Assembly (NCBI GenBank): GCA_903899985.1
Contig: CAIULL010000286.1
Coordinates: 1 to 47,220 of the forward strand
Direction: 5' to 3'
DNA from: an uncultured Schlesneria sp.
Lineage (GTDB): Bacteria; Planctomycetota; Planctomycetia; Planctomycetales; Planctomycetaceae
Length of the DNA: 47,220 bases
Numbering within the stretch: position 1 is the stretch's first letter; each line of letters opens with the position of its first letter. Position numbers and translations under genes: made by a program. Under the pieces are notes generated by a model, which made no database searches, had not been told where the DNA came from, and saw only the letters and a program-made list of their open reading frames with translations. Positions 26,390 to 34,858 of this stretch are shown in pieces.

Positions 26390-27298
26390 ATGCTCTGCCA
26401 GCCATCAACTTGTGCTTTGACGATGCTGGCCCCCGCCAAGCTGAATCTATTTCTGCGCGTGGTTCGCAAACGTGCCGACGGCTTTCATGACCTCGAAACT
26501 GTCATGACGTCCATCAATTTGTTCGACACGCTTCTGTTCGAACCGACCGATTCATCCGAAGTAACTCTACGCGTCGTGATGGCGTCGTCGCAAAACCAAA
26601 ATAGCCTGCCCCCTGCTCCGATTCCCACTGATTCAAGCAACCTGGTGATTCGTGCAGCACAACTGCTTAAGGAATATGCGGGAAGTTCAGCGGGTGTCAA
26701 AATCACTTTGGTGAAACGGATTCCTTCCGCCGCGGGAATGGGTGGGGGTTCCAGCGATGCAGCGACGACTCTGGCAGGACTCAATCGATTCTGGAATCTC
26801 TCGCGAACTCGAGAAGAGCTATCAGAACTCGCTTCTCAACTGGGAAGCGATATTGGATTCTTTCTTGGGGGTTGTTCCACCGCGATCTGTCGTGGGCGGG
26901 GTGAGTTGATCGAACCACTTCGGATTCCCACGTCTCTCCATTTTGTTGTCGCACGGCCGAATTCGGGATTATCGACGCCAGCGGTCTTCAAACAATGCCG
27001 CCCGAACGAGTCGGGTGCGAGTGTTGAGGAATTCGCAAAGTCGTTGCAGCATCCTGGCAATTGCCGCATGGTGCGATTGTTGCTCAATGATCTGCAAGCG
27101 CCTGCAGAATCCCTAAATGACGATGTCAAACAATTGCGACAACAATTTAACAAACTACCCGTTCTCGGCCATCTGATGACCGGAAGCGGTACCTCATACT
27201 TCGGAGTTTGCGCATCTTCACGACATGCCGGAATGATGGCGGCGAGATTAAGAGCCGCCGGCGTCCCTTGGGTGCATGTCGCAAGAAGCTGTTCGTAG
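26390..27298 (+). CDS. ispE: 4-diphosphocytidyl-2-C-methyl-D-erythritol kinase
   Basis: IspE phosphorylates the 2-hydroxyl of CDP-methylerythritol with ATP, the fourth step of the MEP route to isoprenoids, in the cytosol. The protein is about 302 residues, the usual size. GHMP-kinase marks are LAPAKLNLFLRVV near the N-terminus, the ATP loop IPSAAGMGGGSSDAAT near residue 120, LGSDIGFFLGG, and the C-terminal MTGSGTSYFGV. I chose ATG 26390, which has AGGA ten bases upstream. A GTG at 26381 and an ATG at 26423, closer to the conserved start, are alternatives. It is followed after 19 bases by spoVG on the same strand, an arrangement echoing the ispE-purR-yabJ-spoVG order of Bacillus. It supplies precursors for the polyprenyl synthase and squalene-hopene cyclase also in this window. 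Confidence 0.94.
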   Translation: MLCQPSTCALTMLAPAKLNLFLRVVRKRADGFHDLETVMTSINLFDTLLFEPTDSSEVTLRVVMASSQNQNSLPPAPIPTDSSNLVIRAAQLLKEYAGSSAGVKITLVKRIPSAAGMGGGSSDAATTLAGLNRFWNLSRTREELSELASQLGSDIGFFLGGCSTAICRGRGELIEPLRIPTSLHFVVARPNSGLSTPAVFKQCRPNESGASVEEFAKSLQHPGNCRMVRLLLNDLQAPAESLNDDVKQLRQQFNKLPVLGHLMTGSGTSYFGVCASSRHAGMMAARLRAAGVPWVHVARSCS

Positions 27299-27317
27299 CG
27301 TGTTAAGGAGAACGTCC

Positions 27318-27944
27318 GTGGAAATCACCGAGATTCGCATCAAGCTGATGAGTGACCCTAATGAACGGCTGCAGGCGTTTTGCTCCCTGACGTTTGACGG
27401 AAGTTTCGTTATTCGCGACTTGAAGATCATTCAAGGATCAAAAGGCTCGTTCGTGGCGATGCCCAGTCGAAAACTGACCGATCATTGCCCTCGTTGCTCG
27501 GCCAAGAACCACTTGCGGGCTCAGTTCTGCAACGAATGTGGCGTGCGGCTCCATCAGGATCGGGCGATGAAGTCCGATGATGGACGAGCCAAACTTTATG
27601 CCGACATCGCGCATCCAATTAATTCGGAGTGTCGTGAGACGATTCAGGAACAGGTTTTGATCGCGTATGTCAGTGAATTAGAGCGATCAAAGCAACCTGG
27701 CTATGTTTGTATCTATGATGACTACGGCGAAGATAATTTTGCGCAATTGTGCGACGAAGAGCTTTCGGGAACAGATCTGTCCCGTTTGCAGAGGAATTCA
27801 GGTGGGCATCATCGACATGATGGGGCCGAAATCTGTCATCCAACCCCGCACGTCAACGTCTCTGAAGCCTCACCGAATTCCTTTGCAGTCGCGCAACGGA
27901 ACGGGCATGACGACGAAGAAAAATTCGGTGTCGGAATTATTTGA
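27318..27944 (+). CDS. spoVG: SpoVG-family regulator with zinc-ribbon insertion
   Basis: SpoVG proteins are small site-specific DNA/RNA-binding regulators. The opening VEITEIRIKLMSDPNERLQA and the strand block FVIRDLKIIQGSKGSFVAMP with PSRK match the family. Where Firmicute proteins continue directly, this one has CPRCSAKNHLRAQFCNECG, a CxxC-14-15 residues-CxxC zinc ribbon, then resumes with ADIAHPINSECRETIQEQVL, which is the normal SpoVG C-terminal helix. A tail of about 80 residues, rich in acidic, Ser and His residues, follows. Length is 208 residues against about 95 for Bacillus SpoVG. The GTG at 27318 has AAGGAG eight bases upstream; a longer frame starting inside ispE is less likely. 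It is probably translated from the ispE transcript. The role in planctomycetes is not known. Confidence 0.9.
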   Translation: MEITEIRIKLMSDPNERLQAFCSLTFDGSFVIRDLKIIQGSKGSFVAMPSRKLTDHCPRCSAKNHLRAQFCNECGVRLHQDRAMKSDDGRAKLYADIAHPINSECRETIQEQVLIAYVSELERSKQPGYVCIYDDYGEDNFAQLCDEELSGTDLSRLQRNSGGHHRHDGAEICHPTPHVNVSEASPNSFAVAQRNGHDDEEKFGVGII

Positions 27945-27965
27945 TTTGAAGACGACGCGTCAGGG

Positions 27966-28222
27966 GTGCCGCGGTTTTACCGTCATCGGTAAGGCAGTGC
28001 TCTTCAAGCATGAAGACACAACCATGTTGAAGACTCCTTTGAGGCTTTGCCTCATAGCAAAGTAGCCCTCTCGCTCCGCGAGAGGATAGCCGAATTGCAA
28101 CAAATCTCGGTCGGCACTTGGAAGCTCTGATGAATCACACGGTAAACGGCAATACGGCTTTCTTCTCGCGGAGCGAGAAGGCTACTTTCGCGGAAATCCC
28201 GAAGACTCTAAGACCGCGGCAC
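27966..28222. repeat. 257-bp MITE-like element with nested inverted repeats
   Basis: The outer ends are GTGCCGCGGTTTTA (27966-27979) and TAAGACCGCGGCAC (28209-28222), complementary with one mismatch. Inside are 33-base arms at 28060-28092 and 28155-28187, each built around a TCTCGCTCCGCGAGA-type palindrome and complementary with about four mismatches. It has no coding capacity and fills the gap between spoVG and the convergent polyprenyl synthase gene. Confidence 0.68.
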
Positions 28223-28253
28223 ACCGAACTTGAATGTTGACCGCGTTGACCGC

Positions 28254-29264
28254 TTAGAACGATCGTTGGACCGCGAACTCTGCAATTTCAGCAAGAATCC
28301 GTCTCGCTGGGGTCATTGGCAGCAGTTCAAGTTGTCGACGTGCATCATTCGCCAGACTCTTCGCCTTCTGATGCGTATACTGGAATGCATCGCTGCGTTC
28401 AAAGTGAGGGGCCAGTCGATCGCGAGTCGTCTCGTCAGGATGGGCGAGCAACTGGCGAATTTCGGCGGCATCAGCTTCCGAAGCAGTGTTCAGCAAACGA
28501 ATCAGTGGCAATGTGAGCTTCTGCTTTTGAAGGTCGCTGCCAAGTGATTTGCCGGTCTTTCCTTCGTTGCCCATCAGGTCGAGCACGTCATCGGCAATCT
28601 GGAAAGCAAGACCCAGTGATCGCCCGTACTGTTCCATGGCCGTGACAATTGCCGGTTCGGCCTTCGCATAAAGTGCACCCAGATGGCCGCAAAGTGCAGT
28701 CAATTCGGCGGTCTTCCCGTCGATAATTTTAAAATATGCTTCTTCGGAAAGATCAAGATTTCCACGTTCTTTAATCTGCGACAGTTCCCCTTCGCAAACG
28801 ATGTTGGTCGCCCGTCCAATCCGACGGCAGGCATACGTGGTTTCGAGACTGCTGGCGAGATGGAACGAATGAGTGAAAAGGTAGTCGCCGAACAACACGC
28901 TGGTTTCATTGTTCCAGCGAGCGTTAACCGTCGCCACGTGACGACGGGTCTCTGCGTCGTCCAGAACATCGTCATGGACGAGGGTCGCCAGGTGAATCAT
29001 TTCCACAACAGCCGCCAGGACCTTATGGTCCTGACGAATTCCGCCCGAAGCCTTCGCCGTCAGCAGCAACAACATGGGACGTAATCGTTTTCCACGAAAA
29101 CGAGTTGAATGCTGAAGGATATCGCTGACATACGGATTATCGCTTTGTAGCTCTTCAGCCAGAACTTGCTCGGTCTCCAGCAGTTCAGTTCCGATTGCCA
29201 GTTCTACCGCCGTCAATACCGGAACACCCTGCATCACCGAATCGCCTGCACTCTGTTGGATCAT
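28254..29264 (-). CDS. Polyprenyl diphosphate synthase
   Basis: A trans-isoprenyl diphosphate synthase that lengthens allylic diphosphates with isopentenyl diphosphate, giving the side chain of menaquinone or another long prenyl product. The 336 residues contain the first Asp-rich motif DDVLD (residues 98-102) and a second Asp-rich motif within QIADDVLDLMGNEGKTGKS, both required for Mg2+-diphosphate binding. They also contain GKRLRPMLLLL near the N-terminus and GKTAELTALC. Sequence resembles octaprenyl/heptaprenyl synthases more than farnesyl synthase, but chain length cannot be fixed. I prefer ATG 29264, which has a weak GGTG site; a TTG at 29306 would add 14 residues and ATG 29234 would remove ten. 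It is convergent with spoVG across a repeat element. Confidence 0.93.
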   Translation of the reverse strand: MIQQSAGDSVMQGVPVLTAVELAIGTELLETEQVLAEELQSDNPYVSDILQHSTRFRGKRLRPMLLLLTAKASGGIRQDHKVLAAVVEMIHLATLVHDDVLDDAETRRHVATVNARWNNETSVLFGDYLFTHSFHLASSLETTYACRRIGRATNIVCEGELSQIKERGNLDLSEEAYFKIIDGKTAELTALCGHLGALYAKAEPAIVTAMEQYGRSLGLAFQIADDVLDLMGNEGKTGKSLGSDLQKQKLTLPLIRLLNTASEADAAEIRQLLAHPDETTRDRLAPHFERSDAFQYTHQKAKSLANDARRQLELLPMTPARRILAEIAEFAVQRSF

Positions 29265-29775
29265 TTCACACCGTGACTTCGGATCGGATCTCGCTTTTTC
29301 ACCCAACGGGTTTCCTGATTAACCGCAGCCGATCCGCTAAGGTTAACCGAGCGTCACCGAAAAACACCAACCCAAATCCATGAATCGTGGGCCACCATCG
29401 CCGTCGTTCCGTCTTTGTTAGACTGAACGTAACGGCGATCAACTATTTCTCGGGAAAGTTTAGGTTATCGGCTGACTGATGGAAACGCCAATGCGCCGAT
29501 TGGTCACGAGCACGATCTCAATCGGCTTTTGGCTGAAGTTTGTCGACTCAACTACCATCCCACTTCGAAAAACAGCGCTCGGCTGAATCTCCACAGACGG
29601 GATCTCAACGTTTTCACAGGTTTGATGCGCGGTCCAAGCCCCATTTTTGAATGCGAATTGCGTTGCTGAAATCGAACCGTAATGATGTCTGAAACCAAGA
29701 CGGAAAGTCTCTTTTGTCTTCCTGAAACGTCTGGAACGTGTTTCCCAGGGTTACTCACCGCATTTCCGAGACATC
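29265..29775. other. Divergent intergenic region with a bulged hairpin
   Basis: About 510 bases between the polyprenyl synthase and RDD genes. At 29397-29439, ATCGCCGTCGTTC pairs with GAACGTAACGGCGAT, with two extra bases on the right arm; the stem has about 13 pairs. No convincing promoter or coding frame was seen. A 68-residue minus-strand frame at 29552-29758 has no recognisable content. Confidence 0.4.
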
Positions 29776-31500
29776 ATGCCACAACAACCTCTCAAGCAAG
29801 AGCGAGTCGAATTTGAAGTTCCGCCCTATGGGGGAAGATTTATCTTTCAGATGGTTTTGATGACTTTTGGGGCGATTGCCTTTCAAATCGCGATCAACTT
29901 TCTGGTCCCGTTCGGGCCATGGTCCAACAGTTCAATTTCAGTTCAGATGGCACGAGCCGGCTTAGGAAATATTGCTAACGTCACCGTCATGCCCGGAGGA
30001 ACGTTCAGCTGGAATAATGAAGTTTGGGCTTTGGTGATGTCCGGTCCACCTCCAGTACCGGGAACCGTTCCGGCTCGCGGGGGTCTGGCAACCCGAAGTG
30101 CCTCGTCCCGTTTAATTGCGTTTGATCTCAAAACCGGGAAAAAGCGAGAAACCGAGATCACTCTTTCTCCCACGCCGTTGGGGATGATTGTGATTAACGA
30201 CCAGTTATGGGGCGTTGCTGAAACCGTCGTTTATCGGATCGAAGGGAACGACGTCGTTCCGCGATATCCGTCTCGTCTTCTGATGAATCCGACGAAGCCG
30301 TTTAATTACGAAGGCCGATTGGCAGTGATTGACAGGAATCGTACCGATGTCTTCTCTCTCCTCACGTTTCAGGATCGTGAGTGGGTAGATGAAGGTACAG
30401 TCGATGTGCCAGCATCAGGGGCGGTTTCCCCGTGGTTTATTCCCGAATTGCGAGTCGTCTCGCACCCAACGGGGACGTTCATGTTCTATACAGAAGGTCA
30501 GACGATTCAGTTTCGAGAGGGGCTCAGTTTGAACTCGGCGCCAGATCCCGTTTCGGCGCTCAGGCCTGATAACCAGCAACCCAACCCTGGCACGAATAGA
30601 CCGGTGCAGTCCGCTGGCTGGAAAACAACATCCATGGCGAACAATTGGGGCAACTCGTGGGAGGTGACTTTTATCAAAGACGAGTTGTTTGCACATAATC
30701 TGACGTCTCCGTACAGCGCAACCCCAGTACAACAATACCGTTTTCAGCGTGGAAGCTTTTTGAGCACGACTCCGATGCATTCCCCTGAGTTGCAGAGCTT
30801 CGGTGTTGCGGGAGGGGATTCCGGATACATGGTTACGGATGATCTGCGACTGCTCTCCATCGAGGGATCGGAATTCCAGCAAGTGACAACGGGCGTGCTC
30901 CTTTCCGAGCGGCTGCGAACTGTTCTGAAATTGTTTGGTCTGCTGTTTTGTTACTTTCTGAGTGGCGGAATGCTGGTTCTGGGAACCACATGGCTCATGA
31001 AAATTCATCGCCGACCAGAGTACCTCTTTGGAAAGCGAACCATGACTCAGGCCTCAATCTTGCGCCGGGCGGTCGCTCGCGGCATCGATTTATTCATTAC
31101 CGTTTTTCCATCGGTTTTCTGGTTTTCCGTAGCAGTGGATTCCCGTGTGCAGATCGAACAAAAATCGGCATCGATGGGAATCACAAATCCCGTTTTGATC
31201 GTGGGTTTATCTATTATGGCGATGTGGATCGCTGGAATACTGATCCTCAGTTTCACGGAAGGGATCTGGGGAATCACACCTGGTAAATGGTTGTGCGGGA
31301 TCCGCACGCTGCGAACGACGTTGCGCCCGTGTGGTTTTCTACGAGCGTTCGCCAGAGAATTACTGGTCTACGTCGACAGTGTCTTTCTGATGACATGGCT
31401 GCCCGGCGTTTTGCTGATCGCCTTCACTCCTCACTGGCAACGATTGGGTGATCTGACCGCCGACACGGTTGTTGTTCGCGATCCCCTTAAAACACCGTGA
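29776..31500 (+). CDS. RDD-family membrane protein with large extracytoplasmic domain
   Basis: A 574-residue protein with a membrane helix near residues 22-45. A long extracytoplasmic part (about 50-375) has repeated beta-strand-like sequence such as LIAFDLKTGKKRETE and QLWGVAETVVYRIEG, suggesting a propeller. A second helix lies at about 385-410 and a C-terminal RDD domain at about 428-570. RDD signatures are the first Arg-Asp helix in RRAVARGIDLF, GITPGKWLCGIRT and QRLGDLTADTVVVRD. RDD proteins are integral membrane proteins of mostly unknown role, some proposed as transporters or Na+/H+ exchangers. Fusion to a sensory-looking ectodomain is unusual. The start ATG 29776 has a poor ribosome-binding site. 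It is monocistronic and convergent with the phosphatase gene. Confidence 0.82.
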   Translation: MPQQPLKQERVEFEVPPYGGRFIFQMVLMTFGAIAFQIAINFLVPFGPWSNSSISVQMARAGLGNIANVTVMPGGTFSWNNEVWALVMSGPPPVPGTVPARGGLATRSASSRLIAFDLKTGKKRETEITLSPTPLGMIVINDQLWGVAETVVYRIEGNDVVPRYPSRLLMNPTKPFNYEGRLAVIDRNRTDVFSLLTFQDREWVDEGTVDVPASGAVSPWFIPELRVVSHPTGTFMFYTEGQTIQFREGLSLNSAPDPVSALRPDNQQPNPGTNRPVQSAGWKTTSMANNWGNSWEVTFIKDELFAHNLTSPYSATPVQQYRFQRGSFLSTTPMHSPELQSFGVAGGDSGYMVTDDLRLLSIEGSEFQQVTTGVLLSERLRTVLKLFGLLFCYFLSGGMLVLGTTWLMKIHRRPEYLFGKRTMTQASILRRAVARGIDLFITVFPSVFWFSVAVDSRVQIEQKSASMGITNPVLIVGLSIMAMWIAGILILSFTEGIWGITPGKWLCGIRTLRTTLRPCGFLRAFARELLVYVDSVFLMTWLPGVLLIAFTPHWQRLGDLTADTVVVRDPLKTP

Positions 31501-31601
31501 AACGATAGTCTGAAGCTCACGCCGAGGGATATTCTCTTGATTTTAACAGGAACAAGATCCCACACTCGCGCGTCGGGCTATCAAACAACCCGGGTTAATC
31601 G

Positions 31602-32690
31602 TCATTGACGAAGCTGGCTCAATGATGCTCGTTGTTGAAGAACAACATCCCCTTTTTCATCGCGGATCTGTACTCGGATAACGGGATCAGGCTGATCCCA
31701 GTCGATCAGGATCGAACCGAAATTCGTATCGAAGTATTGAAGACCGATTCGATGAGAATTGACCTGATTTGCGAATCGGATTCCTGCCTTGGTGAAATTA
31801 CCGCTTGGAGCATTGAGACTGCTGCTTGTGATGTCGAAGAGCGGGTAACCGATGCCGTTTTCCGCTTTCGATTGAATGCACGAGATTTCTGCGAGATGCC
31901 GATCGCCACTCAGCACAACGACTCCATTGGCTTTCGTGTCGCGAAGCAGCTTTAAGAACCGAGCCCGCTCGTGGGGAAAGTTATCCCAGATTTCAGAACC
32001 ATGTTCGTTTGCGATCAACTGAATACTCGAACCGATAATTCGTAGCTCCGCAGGAACTTTCAACTGCTCGTGTAGCCAGCGCCACTGCGACTCTCCGAGA
32101 ATCGTCGAATTGGGGTTGATGTTCGCAACATAGATGCCGCGAATTCCTTCCCCTGGTTCACCCGGCTTGTATCCGCGTATTAGTGGACTGCGGAAGTATC
32201 GCGTGTCGAGCAGTATTAATTGCACTCGACGTCCAACGGGACCGAATAGACTCGAAGAATAAACGCCTTCCTGTTGACGGCGGGGATCATTTTTCGAAAC
32301 CTCGAAAAAATCGAGAAACACCTGCTGCGATTCACGCTTCATGGGATAATCCGCGCCGGCGTCGTCCGCTCCAAAATCATGATCGTCCCATGTTCCCACG
32401 ACAGGACAACTTTGTCTGAGTTTTTGAAACCCAGGCTGATTCGCGAGTAACGTGTATTTCGCTCGCAGCACGTCCATATCGATGGAATCGCCGTAGATAT
32501 TGTCACCTAAGAACACGAATAGTTGAGGTTTCATCTCAACCACCGCATCCCAGATCGGTTGCGGCTTATCTTGCTTGGCGCATGATCCGAACGCAATTCG
32601 TGTCAGTGGAACATCGGCTCCAATGACGGCCTCCTCTGCGAACAATGAGAACACTGAGATCGAAAAGACGACCGTGAAAAGCTTCGACAT
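31602..32690 (-). CDS. PhoD-like alkaline phosphatase/phosphodiesterase, exported
   Basis: A 362-residue metallophosphoesterase with a signal peptide (MSKLFTVVFSISVFSLFAEE, cleavage near VIGA). PhoD enzymes use Fe3+/Ca2+ to release phosphate from phosphodiesters and monoesters outside the cytoplasm. Conserved motifs seen are RIAFGSCAKQ, FLGDNIYGD, the metal-ligand block TWDDHDFGADDAG, DTRYFR, IIGSSIQL and SGDRHLAEIS. The ATG at 32690 has GGAT seven bases upstream and gives a cleaner signal peptide than the TTG at 32729. A long AT-rich region upstream should hold its promoter. Location is probably periplasmic. No Pho-box could be verified. Confidence 0.9.
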   Translation of the reverse strand: MSKLFTVVFSISVFSLFAEEAVIGADVPLTRIAFGSCAKQDKPQPIWDAVVEMKPQLFVFLGDNIYGDSIDMDVLRAKYTLLANQPGFQKLRQSCPVVGTWDDHDFGADDAGADYPMKRESQQVFLDFFEVSKNDPRRQQEGVYSSSLFGPVGRRVQLILLDTRYFRSPLIRGYKPGEPGEGIRGIYVANINPNSTILGESQWRWLHEQLKVPAELRIIGSSIQLIANEHGSEIWDNFPHERARFLKLLRDTKANGVVVLSGDRHLAEISCIQSKAENGIGYPLFDITSSSLNAPSGNFTKAGIRFANQVNSHRIGLQYFDTNFGSILIDWDQPDPVIRVQIRDEKGDVVLQQRASLSQLRQ

Positions 32691-33133
32691 GGTGAATCCA
32701 ACTGATAAGCGGGAAAGAAGTGACTTCAACTTGGTTCGACTCTAATCGATCGCTAACCAGGACAGAACTGTGATGCGTAAAACTTTTCATTCAGCAAAGC
32801 GTTGCGCAATGTCAATCAAAACGGTCAATCAGAACGCCCCGGCATCTGACACGAGACGACGCTTTTTTTAAACGGACTCCTGACCGGCAAGCTTGGCTGA
32901 TAAGGTCTTTAAAATAACATCTCGGCAGCCACTTTTTTTGGGAATAGCGGGTCCATTTGTCTTATTTTACCTGTCGCGTTAACAAAATTTCATACGAGTA
33001 TTTGTGCGATTCATCCTTGAATAAGTAAAAAGCTTTATTTATCCTTTCCCGCCACACTCAATCTGAGTTCTTGTGAACTCCAATTTGACTTGGTTGTGTA
33101 CTGTAGTTCGACATCTTTAAGAGAGGGGATTTG
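32691..33133. other. AT-rich divergent intergenic region
   Basis: About 440 bases between the phosphatase and lectin genes, visibly richer in A and T than the rest of the window. It contains runs such as TTTTTTTAAA and TTTTTTTGGG and one candidate promoter at 33017-33045. No coding frame was seen. Confidence 0.5.
33017..33045 (+). promoter_or_regulatory. Candidate sigma-70-type promoter for the lectin gene
   Basis: TTGAAT (33017-33022) and TATCCT (33040-33045) are separated by 17 bases in an AT-rich context. They lie about 90 bases upstream of the lectin start. Matches are partial, four or five of six in each box. Confidence 0.35.
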
Positions 33134-33781
33134 ATGAAGCTGTTTATTCAAGGGTTTGTCTTTAGTGCGGCATTAGCTGTCTGTTCGTCATTTGCAATGG
33201 CGTCAATTATCGAAGGGCCGATTTACGACTCTATCAGCAACGTCAATCTTTATGTCGTCAGCAAAGGTACTTGGAGTGACGCGGAAGCTGATGCACAAGC
33301 ACTTGGCGGGCATCTTGTTACGATTCATAGTGCTGCAGAGAATCAATTCATCGTTGACAACGTTTTGTTGAACTTCACCAGTACTAGTGGTCCAAATCTG
33401 ACCAACGTTCCTCTGTGGATCGGTTATCACGATCCAGTAAATGGAGACGGTAATGGTGGTACTCATGCCGCAAACTTCGTGTGGGCTGATGGTTCATCAT
33501 CCACTTATACAAATTGGACCAGCGGCGAACCAAACAACTCCAATGGGACTGAGTACTACGCTGCGATCAATTGGATTTACTCGGTCAACAGCTCATCTGT
33601 CGGGACGTGGGATGATACGCCGTTAGCTGGAACCACTGGTTATGGTGGGAACTCGAACGGTACTTACTACGGAATTGCCGCTGTCCCAGCAGTACCCGAG
33701 CCTTCCTCGTTTGCACTCCTCGGATTAGGTATTGCAGGGCTCGCAATGCGGGCTTACCGTCGACGTCAAGCGACGATCTGA
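33134..33781 (+). CDS. PEP-CTERM exported C-type lectin-domain protein
   Basis: A 215-residue exported protein. It has a signal peptide (MKLFIQGFVFSAALAVCSSF) and a C-type lectin-like domain at about 30-180. The C-terminus VPEPSSFALLGLGIAGLAMR followed by AYRRRQ is a textbook PEP-CTERM sorting tail: Pro-Glu-Pro, a hydrophobic helix and a basic end. Lectin-fold evidence is WSDAEADAQALGGHLVTIHS, LWIGYHD, WTSGEPNN and WDD. PEP-CTERM proteins are cut and anchored by an exosortase, encoded elsewhere, and are usually surface or matrix proteins. ATG 33134 follows GAGGGG six bases upstream; the TTG one codon earlier is less likely. A strong terminator follows, so it is a single-gene unit. The EPN sequence in GEPNN is typical of mannose-type ligand loops, but specificity is not established. 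Confidence 0.93.
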   Translation: MKLFIQGFVFSAALAVCSSFAMASIIEGPIYDSISNVNLYVVSKGTWSDAEADAQALGGHLVTIHSAAENQFIVDNVLLNFTSTSGPNLTNVPLWIGYHDPVNGDGNGGTHAANFVWADGSSSTYTNWTSGEPNNSNGTEYYAAINWIYSVNSSSVGTWDDTPLAGTTGYGGNSNGTYYGIAAVPAVPEPSSFALLGLGIAGLAMRAYRRRQATI

Positions 33782-33807
33782 TCGTTGGCCACGTGACGAT
33801 AAGAAAA

Positions 33808-33850
33808 GAAGCAGACCACAGATTCCTGTGGCCTGCTTCTTTCGTTTTGG
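33808..33850 (+). terminator. Rho-independent terminator of the lectin gene
   Basis: GAAGCAGaCCACAG (33808-33821) and CTGTGGcCTGCTTC (33826-33839) form a 14-bp stem with one mismatch and loop ATTC, followed by TTTCGTTTTGG. It is 26 bases past the lectin stop. Confidence 0.88.
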
Positions 33851-34254
33851 GTTATCCGCTTTTCGTTCTTGCGATTTATTCCAGGCAACGTCAGCTCTAA
33901 TGATGCTGAGTGCCGCTGTCTTCAAAACGTTAAACTCCGAATCGGTCCCCGAGCAAAGTGCATTTGCCGTCGTTATGGACTTCATTTCTGGTACTTAAGC
34001 GAATTGATCTGTATCCCTCACTCGACGAATCGTTATTCGATTCTCGTAACACAGACTGAGGCGAAACCGACAAACAAGCAGACGGGTTTTCGATAGCGAC
34101 TTTCGGTTTGGAAGTAAGGATTTTGAAAACGCGATGTCAGGCCACACATTACGATGGCAATCCGAGTAAACGCCAGCTAACATATGAAGCATGTTGGATG
34201 CGAATAGCCGCTTCTCGCGAGAGTTGATCGTACTTCGTTTACGGGGATTCTTTT
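33851..34254. other. Intergenic region upstream of the thioredoxin-like gene
   Basis: About 400 bases with no recognisable gene, repeat or hairpin beyond the terminator just before it. Open frames on either strand have no recognisable content. Confidence 0.5.
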
Positions 34255-34833
34255 ATGATTCGTTCGATCTTGTTGGCATTGGTTCTGCTGTTCATGGGTA
34301 ACTTCGCGAATGCAGAAGAACCAGCAAAAACACCGGAGGCCGTCACAAAGAAGGTTGACATTGGCACGCAGGCGCCCGAATTCAAGTTCAAAGACGCATC
34401 CGGCAAAGAGATCACTCTTGCTGAGTTGACTGCAAAGGGACCAGTTCTGGTCCGGCTGACTTGCGGCTGTTCCGGTTGCGATAAGGAACTGGCTTACTTC
34501 CAGGCCATGCACGAAGGCTATAAGGATCTCGGCCTGACCTCCGTAGCGATCTTCCGCGAACCCGATTCCAAGGTCGCGGCGTATGTCAAAGAAAAGAAGC
34601 TCAACATGCTTTATTCTGTCGATACGAAAGGGGATGCCTGGAATGTCTTCGAGACCAAAACCATGCCGACGAATTTTCTGATCGCCAAGGGTGGCAAGAT
34701 TGTTTCAGTAGCTGCTGGCTGCGACCCCAGTGGACTGTTGGCAAAAAAACTGTCCGAGAAGGTTGCCAAGACGGTCAACACCGAAACAGTTGACGTCCAG
34801 AAGAAAGTTGCAGAGGATACAGCGAAGAAATAA
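34255..34833 (+). CDS. Exported thioredoxin-like (redoxin) protein
   Basis: A 192-residue protein with a signal peptide (MIRSILLALVLLFMGNFANA) and an AhpC/TlpA-like redoxin domain. Family marks are IGTQAPEFKFKDASGKE, the active-site region RLTCGCSGCDKE with CxxC at Cys72-Cys75 plus an extra Cys70, and the cis-Pro loop TKTMPTNFLI. Thiol-disulfide exchange in the periplasm is the inferred role. The C-terminal 40 residues are a Lys/Val-rich helix. ATG 34255 has GGGGA at good spacing. The REC-HATPase gene follows 25 bases downstream, so the two are probably one operon; a redox link to that signalling protein is possible but unproven. Confidence 0.87.
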   Translation: MIRSILLALVLLFMGNFANAEEPAKTPEAVTKKVDIGTQAPEFKFKDASGKEITLAELTAKGPVLVRLTCGCSGCDKELAYFQAMHEGYKDLGLTSVAIFREPDSKVAAYVKEKKLNMLYSVDTKGDAWNVFETKTMPTNFLIAKGGKIVSVAAGCDPSGLLAKKLSEKVAKTVNTETVDVQKKVAEDTAKK

Positions 34834-34858
34834 TCGTTCTTAAGTCGAAGGATAAAGG

